64,000 nt of DNA, taken from the NCBI GenBank assembly GCA_964470965.1, contig CAYYIS010000027.1, positions 1 to 64,000 of the forward strand, given 5' to 3'. This document shows positions 26,358 through 34,790 of this stretch, one piece after another. Position 1 is the stretch's first letter. Each line of letters begins with the position of its first letter. The stretch is from CAYYIS01 sp964470965 (lineage in GTDB: Bacteria; JAAXHH01; JABIQT01). The notes beneath the pieces were generated by a model. That model was not told the DNA's origin. It was given only the letters and a program-made list of their open reading frames with translations, and searched no databases. The position numbers and the translations under genes were made by a program.

Positions 26358-27032
26358 ATGGATACCTTTCAGCTCTGGCTGGATGCCGCACTCACATTGA
26401 TGATCCTGAGCTTTCTTTATCGGGATAACCCATTCTATAAATTTGCAGAGCATTTATTCGTCGGAGTGTCCGCAGCCTACTACATGTCGATTAACTTTTG
26501 GGATCATCTGATGCCCAATCTGCTCGGTAAACTGTTTCCGGACACTATGGCGCCCCTGGTTCCCAGCGTAGCGGGTAGCGATCCCGAATATAATTACATA
26601 ATACCCGGGATTCTGGGCCTTATTTTGTTGACGCGACTTGTAGATAACTGGGCATGGCTCAGCCGCTGGACTCTCGCCTTTATCGTTGGAGGTACAGCCG
26701 GCTTCATGATTCCCAGGGTGCTTGAGTCTGATTTCATGACTCAGATCCAGAGTACTATGGTTCCCCTGCTAGTGTTCGATAGTGCCGGTAATTTTCAGCT
26801 GGGTGACAGCTTCTCACACCTCGTCCTCGTAGTAGGTGTGATCTGCGGTTTGGTCTATTTTTTCTTCTCTGTCGAACACACCGGCATTGTGGGCAAAATA
26901 TCCAGGGTGGGAATTTGGTTTTTGATGGTTACGTTCGGCGCGGCATTCGGCTATACCGTAATGGCCAGAATCTCACTCCTTATCGGCAGAATAGAGGCTC
27001 TCGGAAATTGGGTCACTTCACTGATTGCTTAG
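26358..27032 (+). CDS. Polytopic membrane protein of the MutL cluster (224 aa)
   Basis: A 224-residue protein with about six hydrophobic segments spread along its length and a short periplasmic or cytosolic loop with acidic residues. GGAGAG lies just before the ATG. It is the last membrane gene of the cluster and starts 15 bases after the previous stop. No recognised family. Its size and segment number resemble the 226-residue protein of the same cluster, though I see no clear sequence repeat between them. Confidence 0.65.
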   Translation: MDTFQLWLDAALTLMILSFLYRDNPFYKFAEHLFVGVSAAYYMSINFWDHLMPNLLGKLFPDTMAPLVPSVAGSDPEYNYIIPGILGLILLTRLVDNWAWLSRWTLAFIVGGTAGFMIPRVLESDFMTQIQSTMVPLLVFDSAGNFQLGDSFSHLVLVVGVICGLVYFFFSVEHTGIVGKISRVGIWFLMVTFGAAFGYTVMARISLLIGRIEALGNWVTSLIA

Positions 27033-27262
27033 TTGGGATTTCACCTGGATCGGACCAGGCGGCAGGTGGTCGATTTACCGATCACCGTCCGTGCTCCAGA
27101 ATTAATTATGCTTGCGCCGCAATTAATTTTCGTGTATGATGGTTGGAACAGATCCCGGGGAAATTTGGTAACCGAAGGGCACTCACACGGATCCCCGAGT
27201 GCCTCACGATCCTGACTAACAATCTCCACCTCTGCCAAGTGGACCACTGGAAGGACACTCGG

Positions 27263-28006
27263 ATGGCGAATGATCATATATCCCGGACCGGTGAAGTCGG
27301 GCGCCCCTCGAACATCGAGAAGAGATCTTTCCTGCTGAAAAATGTTCCGCTTTTTGGAGATCTCGGGGGCGATGAAGTCTATTCCCTGGCCGAGATCTCC
27401 ATGGTACGTCAGGTAGCGGAGGATGCTATCATTCTCCTAGCGGATGAAGAAGGGGATACTCTATTCGTCATCGTTAGCGGGCGAGTGAAAGTGACTGTCA
27501 TGAGCGAAGACGGGCGTGAAGTGATCCTGTCTATCCTTAAGGACGGAGATTTTTTCGGAGAGATGTCTCTGCTGGACGGCAAACCCCGGTCCGCTTCGGT
27601 CATCGCCACCGAAAAGACCGAATTGATAATGCTTCGCAGGGTAGACTTTCTCAGTCGGCTCGAACGACACCCTCAGATGGCCTCCCAGATGCTATCCACC
27701 CTGGCCTCCAGGTTACGCAAAACCAACCGGCAGGTCGAAAGTCTGGCATTACTCAACGTCTACGGAAGAATTGCGGGCACGTTATTGCAACTAGCGGATG
27801 ATCAGGGTGTCAAGGAGGACCGCGGCATCGTTATTCCGGATCGGCCGGTACACCAGGAAATCGCGAACATGGCCGGTACAACCAGGGAGACGGTATCCAG
27901 AGTGCTCAACGATCTCGAGCGAAGAGGGTATATCCAGAGGGACGGGCGTGAAATCTTGATCCTGAATTCGGATCGGCTGCGGGACGACTTTTTCCATACC
28001 ACCTAG
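27263..28006 (+). CDS. Crp/Fnr family transcription regulator
   Basis: A 247-residue regulator with an N-terminal cyclic-nucleotide-binding-type barrel (about 25-145; FGEMSLLDGKPRSASV is the phosphate-binding-cassette region) and a C-terminal Crp winged helix (about 165-240; IANMAGTTRETVSRVLNDL is the recognition helix region). No Fnr-type cysteine cluster is seen at the N-terminus, so an iron-sulfur sensor is unlikely. The ATG at 27263, preceded by AAGGA, fits family length better than the upstream in-frame ATG at 27143. It follows the MutL cluster by 230 bases and converges on glnA. Confidence 0.9.
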   Translation: MANDHISRTGEVGRPSNIEKRSFLLKNVPLFGDLGGDEVYSLAEISMVRQVAEDAIILLADEEGDTLFVIVSGRVKVTVMSEDGREVILSILKDGDFFGEMSLLDGKPRSASVIATEKTELIMLRRVDFLSRLERHPQMASQMLSTLASRLRKTNRQVESLALLNVYGRIAGTLLQLADDQGVKEDRGIVIPDRPVHQEIANMAGTTRETVSRVLNDLERRGYIQRDGREILILNSDRLRDDFFHTT

Positions 28007-28010
28007 CAGA

Positions 28011-29351
28011 TTACAATAACGCCAGATACGTGTCCAGCTCATAGTTCGTAACCTGTGACCGGTAACGTGACCACTCCTGCCGCTTGTTCTCCAACAGTTT
28101 TTTAAAGACATGATCCCCCAGCGTGCCATGAAGCAGTTCGCTGTTCTCTGCCAGCTTGATAGCCTCGTTGAGATCAGTTGGTAGTGCCCGAATGTTCATC
28201 TTTTGCCTTTCCTTCTGGGACATCTCGTTCACATTCCGTTCAAGCGGTGGCGGCAGTTCATAACCCCGCTCAATCCCCTCCAGGCCCGCAGCGAGTATAA
28301 CTGCGAAGGCAAGATAAGGGTTGCAGGACGGATCGGGAGCCCGATATTCGATCCTCATGGCCTCATTTTTCCCGGGTGTATGAGCGGGCACCCGTATCAT
28401 ATCGGCCATGTTGCGTAACGCCCAAGACACATAGAGGGGCGCTTCGAATCCGGGAACCAGCCGCTTGTAGGAATTCACCCACTGGTTGGTTACAAGTATG
28501 GTTTCAGGTGCATGATGCATCAGGCCTGCGATGAACGATCGGGCGATCGAGGAAAGGTGGTAATCATCGCTATCGTCATAAAAAACGTTCGTGTCGCCAC
28601 GAAACAGGGAGAGATGTACGTGCATGCCGCTTCCGTTGTGATCAGCTAGCGGTTTCGGCATAAAGGTGGCATATACATCATGGCGAAGGGCCACCTCTTT
28701 AACAACCAGACGATACGTCATGGTATTATCCGCCATGGTCAGCGCATCCGTGTAGCGGAGTGAAATTTCGCTCTGACTCGGTCCGCCTTCATGATGACTG
28801 AACTCCACTCCGATGCCCATGTCTTCAAGAGCCATAACCGTGTCCCGCCGCAAATCGGTCGCGCCGTCCAAAGGGGTCAGGTCGAAATAACCGCCCTGAT
28901 CGAGAGGTTCTAGGGGCGGTACCGGGGATTTTAAATAAAAGTATTCAAGTTCAGGCTGGACATAAAACGAATAGCCCTGCGACGCGGCGCGGTTCAGGCA
29001 CTGCTTTAGAATCCTGCGGGGATCTCCGTCATAGGGCGTACCATCCGTCTCTCGGATATCGCAGAACATGCGCCCCACCGCTTGCTCTTTCGGCCGCCAG
29101 GGCAATAATTGGAAAGTACTCGGATCCGGAAGCGCAACGCGATCATACTCGTCGTTCCTGGCGAATCCTTCGATCGCCGCACCGTCGAACACTTCGCCGT
29201 CGTTCAGAGCGTCCTCCAGTTCCTCCACGGTGATCGCAAAACTCTTCAGAAATCCGAGTATATCGGAGAACCAGAGCCTGATGAATTTCACATCATGCTC
29301 CTGTGCGACTTTTAGAACGTATTCCTTGGCGTGGTCATTGTCCGATTGCAT
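28011..29351 (-). CDS. glnA: Glutamine synthetase, type I
   Basis: A 446-residue (from the ATG at 29351) ATP-dependent ligase making glutamine from glutamate and ammonia. Typical GSI signatures are DHNGSGMHVHLS, NQWVNSYKRLVPGFEAP and EYRAPDPSCNPYLAF. The adenylylation-site region of GSI-beta is not evident, so it resembles the GSI-alpha type. An in-frame ATG at 29408 would add 19 residues; neither has a strong ribosome binding site, and the shorter form matches family length. A gamma-glutamyl-polyamine synthetase-like specificity cannot be excluded. Four bases separate its stop from the convergent Crp/Fnr gene. Confidence 0.88.
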   Translation of the reverse strand: MQSDNDHAKEYVLKVAQEHDVKFIRLWFSDILGFLKSFAITVEELEDALNDGEVFDGAAIEGFARNDEYDRVALPDPSTFQLLPWRPKEQAVGRMFCDIRETDGTPYDGDPRRILKQCLNRAASQGYSFYVQPELEYFYLKSPVPPLEPLDQGGYFDLTPLDGATDLRRDTVMALEDMGIGVEFSHHEGGPSQSEISLRYTDALTMADNTMTYRLVVKEVALRHDVYATFMPKPLADHNGSGMHVHLSLFRGDTNVFYDDSDDYHLSSIARSFIAGLMHHAPETILVTNQWVNSYKRLVPGFEAPLYVSWALRNMADMIRVPAHTPGKNEAMRIEYRAPDPSCNPYLAFAVILAAGLEGIERGYELPPPLERNVNEMSQKERQKMNIRALPTDLNEAIKLAENSELLHGTLGDHVFKKLLENKRQEWSRYRSQVTNYELDTYLALL

Positions 29352-29622
29352 ATTTAAAATGAGGGTTGAGTGGCTCTTGATGATGGCACTTTTGACGTGC
29401 ACCCGCACGTATGATAGAACGGGAATTTAACGAAATTACCGTGAGTTTGTTTACTGCCGGCTAGACATTCTCGACTGCGTAAAAACGGTATAACTCGGTC
29501 CAAAACACCGGACAATATTCAGTTGGTATCACCAAATCTAAAAATCAACTTCCTGCTACCTGGTTAAAAGAAGCCAACGTTCTTTGGGGGACAGATTCAG
29601 TGTGTCAGGCTCTTTTAAGTAC

Positions 29623-29730
29623 CTATTTTTTGGGTGATCTGCGCTTGGCCCGAATTTTCCTCTCCTTTTCCTTCACACGTTTTTTTTTACGCGTCCGCCT
29701 ACGTCTTAATTCACGATCCCTCTCGCGCAT
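29623..29730 (-). CDS. 35-residue, extremely basic small protein
   Basis: A short frame from the ATG at 29730 to TAG, with AAGGAG 6 bases upstream of the start. More than half of its residues are Arg or Lys (for example RRRRTRKKKRVKEKERK), with almost no hydrophobic residues, and it reads as one charged helix. It is the third gene of a minus-strand operon behind two small membrane-linked proteins, 19 bases after the preceding stop. A nucleic-acid- or ribosome-binding role is plausible from composition only. I do not recognise a family. Confidence 0.6.
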   Translation of the reverse strand: MRERDRELRRRRTRKKKRVKEKERKIRAKRRSPKK

Positions 29731-29749
29731 GGCCGTCTCCTTTTTACTC

Positions 29750-30139
29750 TCATGGGGTTAAACTGACGCTGTAATCCAAATGGTGGTCCGCCGTCTGTTT
29801 TCCTTCGGTAGCCTTCACAGAAAGTCGCACGATTACGGTGTCGCCGGGCGCTACCGCCCTTATCGCCTGAGATTTTTCTAATGGATTACCGTTGGGATCG
29901 AGCCAGGTAAGGTCGAGAGAAACATTAACCTCATTAAACCCGCGGTGCCTCATCTTGATCCGGGCCCGCCACCAATCGTCTTCTTTCTCCGTCCGTACAT
30001 CCAGGATGTCGATGATCTTTTTTAGCTGGCCGGGAACAACGAACTCCTGATCCATACGGTCGAAAACCACAACCGTAAATAAAAGGGAGAGCGGTATCAC
30101 CAGTCGCTTGTAAAACGTCTTGCGAGACGGTTTACTCAA
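29750..30139 (-). CDS. Small membrane-anchored protein with beta-rich domain
   Basis: A 129-residue protein with a basic N-terminus and one hydrophobic segment (about 12-26), which anchors or exports it, then a soluble domain rich in beta strands (WWRARIKMRHRG ... DTVIVRLSVKA), looking like an Ig- or DUF3426-type fold. The start is TTG, immediately after the TGA of the upstream gene, and is supported by AAGGAG 6 bases before it. Second gene of the small operon 30331-29623. Function unknown. Confidence 0.65.
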   Translation of the reverse strand: MSKPSRKTFYKRLVIPLSLLFTVVVFDRMDQEFVVPGQLKKIIDILDVRTEKEDDWWRARIKMRHRGFNEVNVSLDLTWLDPNGNPLEKSQAIRAVAPGDTVIVRLSVKATEGKQTADHHLDYSVSLTP

Positions 30140-30331
30140 TCACGGCTCCTTCCGGCCCTCATCCCACTGACGGCGCTGACGCTCCCTTATATTTTCCTTC
30201 AGCCGGCTGCGTGCGTTTGTGCTGCGACTTCGCACATTTTTGTTATATCGCCTAACAATGTTAAAAATAAACAAGAGGATCAGAAACGCGATAAACAACT
30301 TGCTGGTGAGTAAGGGAGCAATGGTTTCCAT
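30140..30331 (-). CDS. 63-residue single-pass membrane protein
   Basis: A small protein with one transmembrane segment (about 12-26, FIAFLILLFIFNIV) followed by a highly basic cytosolic tail rich in Arg, Lys and Asn. First gene of a three-gene operon; its TGA is followed directly by the TTG start of the next gene. The ribosome binding site is weak. No family recognised. The basic tail echoes the composition of the 35-residue peptide at the operon end. Confidence 0.55.
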   Translation of the reverse strand: METIAPLLTSKLFIAFLILLFIFNIVRRYNKNVRSRSTNARSRLKENIRERQRRQWDEGRKEP

Positions 30332-31488
30332 GGCCGTTCATCCATGTCTCAATCTCGTGGGAGGTATATATGCTAATGTAATGAGGGGTAAATGGAAAAG
30401 GCAATACATTTCTATGGTGTACCGCTGTTTTTCCCTTGCAGAGAGGAATCCGAGATAATTGATTGGATGGTCATTCGGCAAGGTCAAAAAAACAGAGAAT
30501 ATCACGCCGTGGATTCTCTCGCACAATGAATCGTGATCGTTTTGACCATGGAGAGCGTTATCAACACGGTCGAAAATGGATCCTGGCTGGTACTACTGGT
30601 GCTAATCATTCTTTTAACCATCCGGTTTGCCTTTCTCTGGAATTGCCGAATCAGTACTCCGAGTTTCTTCTCTTTCCGAAATAACTTTCTGACCCCAACC
30701 CACTGAGAGAATAAATGGTGACTTTATTTCCGTGAAAACGTAGCATCAACCAGCTGCTGCCATCGGGAAATATCTTCTGCACGATGCTGCTTACGGTGAA
30801 TTCAGTGCCGGGCAGTATGCCACATTCATGCCAGGTATCCCGACTACAGCGACTTCGGCTGTCGCCACGGAATATTCGATGAACAAGAATTTAACCCCCT
30901 TGGGATCACAGGCACCGGTGTACAGACGGGCATCAGGTTGAGGCGCTCTACAGCGTTCGTTCATTTGAATGGATTCTGGCGTAGAATCGATCGATCGAAA
31001 ACGGGGAAGTGCTCGTTGAGGGGATACCGGAATCATGTCCTGTCCCGGTCGAATTGGTAGATCACACCGGTGAAATAGCCATTGACACGGTATGGTCGAG
31101 ACCTGCACCCGATCCAAAGAATCTGTACTGAATGGAAGACTGAATAAAGCTGGAGTACATGTAAGCGCGTTGGAGACATTCTCACCAGAAATGAAGGGAT
31201 TAGACGAAAACACCCTTCTTAACCAACACCTGATCGTAGACACCTGTGGAGGCACTCTGGCGGAATCAGGGCAAACCCATATGTCAAAAATCAGAGGCAC
31301 AATGACAGAACGGAAGTTCCACGCCGAACCTTCTGAAGTAGTCGCAGGACTAATACCGGCCAGATAGCCGGACGATAAAATCTAAGTCTTCAAGTCTGTC
31401 GGTTTCGTTACCCAGAACGCCTTCACCGCACACCGCGCCTATGAGCGGGTGCTGCCGTTCCGTGTCGGAACAGAGATGGAGCTGTAGT
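30332..31488. other. Gene-poor 1.16-kb region with decayed coding text
   Basis: No intact gene. On the plus strand two patches read as protein: about 30798-30945 (QYATFMPGIPTTATSAVATE) and about 30990-31126 (VELVDHTGEIAIDTVWSRP, ending in TGA), in different frames and interrupted by stops. This looks like a degraded gene. The minus-strand frame 30791-31300 has protein-unlike composition and I do not accept it. No RNA gene or mobile element seen. Confidence 0.45.
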
Positions 31489-32487
31489 ATGCGACGAATT
31501 CTGATCATCAGGACCGGTGCCGTGGGGGATTGTGTCCTCACCGCACCGGTCCTGACCAGTCTTCGACAGTCCTACGCCGACATTTCCATAGAATTACTAG
31601 GCAACAGGGACTACCTGTCCCCGCTCGTATCCGTCGGTCTAGCGGACGCAAGCCACTCAATCGACCGCCCCGGATTCTCCAAAATGTTTTTCCCGCAGGA
31701 AGAGATTCCATCTGATTTAGGTGCGTTCTTTGGATCATACGATGCGGTGTTGTCGTTTGTACCCGATCCCGAGAGAACATTCTCACATAACCTGTTAAGC
31801 CTCGGTATACCCTTGATATTAAGGGGTACGCCTAAGCCTGATTCCGGAAAACGGATTCACATCACACGGCACCTGATGTTGGCGCTGAAACCCCTGGACA
31901 TCGACACCTCCCTGACAATCCCATTTTTTACTCTCCCGCCCTCAGAGCTATCGGCGGCATCCAAACCTTATCTTACAGATATCGAGGAAATGTCAGCCCC
32001 ACCTATCGCCCTTCATCCTGGAAGCGGGGGACGGGACAAATGCTGGCCAGCAGCTTCGTTCGCTGAGCTTGTATCCGCCATCTCGGAGAAAGGGTGCAAT
32101 ATCGTGTTGACATCGGGACCAGCGGACGATGATGCAATCGAGGCACTTCATCAACACCTGGGGAATACGATGCCGCGGGTTTTAAGGCATATTCCACTGC
32201 GTGATTTGGGGTGTATTCTGGGAAAATGTGCCGGATTCATCGGAAACGATACCGGCATAACTCACCTCGCCGCCGCAACGGGAATACCTACGATCGCACT
32301 ATTCGGCCCCACCGATCCGGCTGTTTGGGGACCCCGGGGAAGGACGGTACGGATTTTATGGGGGAATCTCTTGATCACGGGAGATGTCGGTGGCGTTGAC
32401 GATCCCCCGGTCGGGACAGGCTACCCGCTCGAAAGCATTTCGGTTGATTGTGTCCTGGACGCGTTGCAGGATGTTATTCCGACCTGA
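31489..32487 (+). CDS. Glycosyltransferase family 9 (heptosyltransferase-like)
   Basis: A 332-residue GT-B enzyme. The N-terminal RILIIRTGAVGDCVLTAPVL is the typical GT9 opening; HPGSGGRDKCWP and the donor-site GNDTGITHLAAATGIP ... LFGPTDPAVWGP are characteristic. GT9 enzymes transfer heptose from ADP-heptose in lipopolysaccharide core synthesis, so an outer membrane with LPS is likely. The ATG at 31489 is chosen because GGAG lies 7 bases upstream and the protein then begins at the domain. It overlaps the 3' end of the AlaX-like gene by 14 bases, convergently. Confidence 0.9.
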   Translation: MRRILIIRTGAVGDCVLTAPVLTSLRQSYADISIELLGNRDYLSPLVSVGLADASHSIDRPGFSKMFFPQEEIPSDLGAFFGSYDAVLSFVPDPERTFSHNLLSLGIPLILRGTPKPDSGKRIHITRHLMLALKPLDIDTSLTIPFFTLPPSELSAASKPYLTDIEEMSAPPIALHPGSGGRDKCWPAASFAELVSAISEKGCNIVLTSGPADDDAIEALHQHLGNTMPRVLRHIPLRDLGCILGKCAGFIGNDTGITHLAAATGIPTIALFGPTDPAVWGPRGRTVRILWGNLLITGDVGGVDDPPVGTGYPLESISVDCVLDALQDVIPT

Positions 32488-33682
32488 TCTTCTCTACCGC
32501 ATACGCGAGCGCACGCTGGATGACATCAGCATTCTGACCACCTCCCATTGCCATGTTAGGCTTGCCACCACCGCGACCGCCGACCAATGCCGTAGCTTCC
32601 CTCATGAGTTCCCCCATATGCATCTGTATTTCATCACTCCTTGCGAAGACCAGCAGCGGCTTCCCGGTTATACTGCCGAATAGGACGGCGCAGGAGGTTT
32701 GACTGATGATTTTCTGCGCCAGAATCCTGAGTTCATCCTGGGTTCGCCCCTCGAAGACCCTGTGCAGCAGCGGCATATCGTGCGTAACATCGATAGATGC
32801 AATTAAAACATTCGCCTCATAGTCGAGGAGCTGCCCCCTGAGCGCTGCCGCCGCTTTGTCGCTGGACTTTTTTTCCTGCATCAGCATCGACACACTGTTC
32901 CTGAGATCCCGTTCACTAACACTCAGAACATCTGCCACTTCACGCACCAGATCTATTTTTTTGTTGTAGTCATACAAAGCCCGACGTCCGCACATGAATT
33001 CGATCCGGTATAATCCGCCATGCACTTTTCTGGGCCGACGGTTAGTGATCTGCACAACCCCGAGTTCACCACTCGTTGCACAGTGTGTTCCCCCGCATGC
33101 GGTCCGGTCCACCCCTTCAATATCGATGATACGCAGAGGGCCATCACGATCCGGGATTTTACGGATATCGAGCGCATCCACTTCGTCCGGCTGAACTGTA
33201 TAGGCATTGACCGATACGTTCCGACCGACTATTTCATGGAGACGATCCTGCAGCAACTCCCAATCATCGGCGGATTCTGGTTTTCGATCAATGTCGATCG
33301 TACAGATGTCACCACTCATGTGGAAGGACAGCGTTTGGGCTTCGAAGAGATCTACAAAAACTCTGGAGAGGATATGCTGACCGGTATGCTGCTGCATGTG
33401 GTCGTAACGACGCTGCCAGTCTATCACACCCTTAACCACATCCGCATCGATCGGTTCGGCAAGGACATGAACGATATCTTCAACATCCTTTTTGACGTCA
33501 CGAACGGGGATGCCGTTTAACGTGCCTAGGTCGTTGGGTTGACCGCCTGATGTCGGGTAAAAGCACGTGGCGTCCAGAATTACTCCTGGACTGTCTTTAA
33601 CCGTTCGACGTGCTACGATCCTGGCCTCAAAACTGGTACGGTAGGCATCGTGCTGGTACAAAAGATCTGTGTTTGGTAACAT
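32474..33682 (-). CDS. AlaX-type alanyl-tRNA editing protein with DHHA1 domain
   Basis: A 402-residue stand-alone relative of the alanyl-tRNA synthetase editing half. The second additional domain shows the zinc motifs HTGQH (about 96) and CGGTH, and a C-terminal DHHA1 domain carries GGRGGGKPNMAMGGG. No aminoacylation domain is present. Such AlaX-L proteins hydrolyse mischarged Ser- or Gly-tRNA-Ala in trans. The ATG at 33682 starts 10 bases after the sialidase stop. An odd operon partner for a membrane protein and a sialidase. Confidence 0.88.
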   Translation of the reverse strand: MLPNTDLLYQHDAYRTSFEARIVARRTVKDSPGVILDATCFYPTSGGQPNDLGTLNGIPVRDVKKDVEDIVHVLAEPIDADVVKGVIDWQRRYDHMQQHTGQHILSRVFVDLFEAQTLSFHMSGDICTIDIDRKPESADDWELLQDRLHEIVGRNVSVNAYTVQPDEVDALDIRKIPDRDGPLRIIDIEGVDRTACGGTHCATSGELGVVQITNRRPRKVHGGLYRIEFMCGRRALYDYNKKIDLVREVADVLSVSERDLRNSVSMLMQEKKSSDKAAAALRGQLLDYEANVLIASIDVTHDMPLLHRVFEGRTQDELRILAQKIISQTSCAVLFGSITGKPLLVFARSDEIQMHMGELMREATALVGGRGGGKPNMAMGGGQNADVIQRALAYAVEKIRSE

Positions 33683-33692
33683 CTCAGTAGAT

Positions 33693-34766
33693 TTAACCCG
33701 GAATTTCTGCCCGAGGGCCTGTCCCCATGATCCAGTCAAGGTTGTATCGCGCCAGTGTCAGGCGTTCATAACTGTGGACCTCGCCCCGTTCGTAAAGGCA
33801 TCCAATGGTTCCGTCCGGAAATTCAGTAAGACAGGAATAGGCCGCCGGTCCGGGATGAAGAACCTGAGAATACCCCCACGACCGACAGCCGTCGATGGAT
33901 AGTCGGACGGTCATGTTCGCCCGTTCGACCTGACTGGCTGGGTTGGAAAAAAGGATATAGTCACCGTCGTGGGTGACTCTGCGTATACTGGCCTGGCACG
34001 TGGGTTCGATCAGAGCCGGATCATGGCTGATGTCAGACCAGGAGTCCCCGCCGTCAGTGCTAAGCGAAATGGCACGTGTTTTCTGTTCACGGTCATAGTT
34101 GCGCATGTTCAGCAACACTAAACCATTTTTCAACTCTACTGCCTCGCACTCATTGACATCGTCATCTGGTGTGGTGCCTCCCAATTTCCAGGTTGCGCCG
34201 TGGTCGTCGCTGTGTATTACGTGTGAGAAGTAACGCTTGGACACCGCTTCGATATGATCGCAGGGTATGACAAGGCGCCCGCTCGCCAGTTGAATCCCGG
34301 CGCCGGGACCTGTGGCGTACCACGTCCAATTTTTTTCCTTCACACTCTTGGTGACCTCCACAGGCTCTTCCCAGGTCAGTCCATCGTCCTTACTTGATGT
34401 GACCCATATAGTTCTGGTGCCCTGGCTTTTGCGATCTATGATTTCAGATTCCTTGTCCACGCCCAGATTATGGGTCATCAACAGCCAGATAGTGCCGGTG
34501 ATTTCGTCTACGACAGAACAGGGATTGCCACAGGTATTCTCACCATCGTCCCATACGATCCTAGCCTCAGACCAGGTTTCACCACCGTCTGTGCTCCTTT
34601 TGCAGAGCAGATCGATATCCCCAGTATCGCTCCGGGACCCTTTGCGTCCTTCGCAGAACATCATAACGGTCCCGTGCGGCGTGGATACGATCGAGGGAAT
34701 TCTGTAGGTGTGATAACCCCCGGCTCCGCTGACAAAGAGATCACTCTGTTCACAAAACGCAGTCAT
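33693..34766 (-). CDS. Sialidase-like exo-glycosidase (BNR/Asp-box repeats)
   Basis: A 357-residue six-bladed propeller enzyme. An N-terminal YRIPSIV (the RIP arginine motif) is followed by five Asp boxes, for example STDGGETW, SKDDGLTW, SDDHGATW and STDGGDSW. No signal peptide is seen, so it may act in the cytosol or be exported by another route. Relatives cleave terminal sialic acid or other sugars. TGGAG lies just before the ATG. It follows the DUF6785-type gene by 24 bases in the same operon, suggesting the membrane protein supplies its substrate. Confidence 0.87.
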   Translation of the reverse strand: MTAFCEQSDLFVSGAGGYHTYRIPSIVSTPHGTVMMFCEGRKGSRSDTGDIDLLCKRSTDGGETWSEARIVWDDGENTCGNPCSVVDEITGTIWLLMTHNLGVDKESEIIDRKSQGTRTIWVTSSKDDGLTWEEPVEVTKSVKEKNWTWYATGPGAGIQLASGRLVIPCDHIEAVSKRYFSHVIHSDDHGATWKLGGTTPDDDVNECEAVELKNGLVLLNMRNYDREQKTRAISLSTDGGDSWSDISHDPALIEPTCQASIRRVTHDGDYILFSNPASQVERANMTVRLSIDGCRSWGYSQVLHPGPAAYSCLTEFPDGTIGCLYERGEVHSYERLTLARYNLDWIMGTGPRAEIPG

Positions 34767-34790
34767 TGTTTCTCCATATTCGTAGACCCA

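Noticed and set aside
29750..30331. In-frame TGA between the 63-residue and 129-residue proteins as a selenocysteine codon
   Set aside because: The TGA is followed at once by a TTG that has AAGGAG at ideal distance, the flanking residues are not a redox motif, and the second protein begins with a normal basic-plus-TM start. Two separate genes explain it better.
30791..31300. 169-residue minus-strand frame in the gene-poor region
   Set aside because: Cys/Pro/Ser-rich text without domain or start signal, while the plus strand shows better, though broken, protein text.
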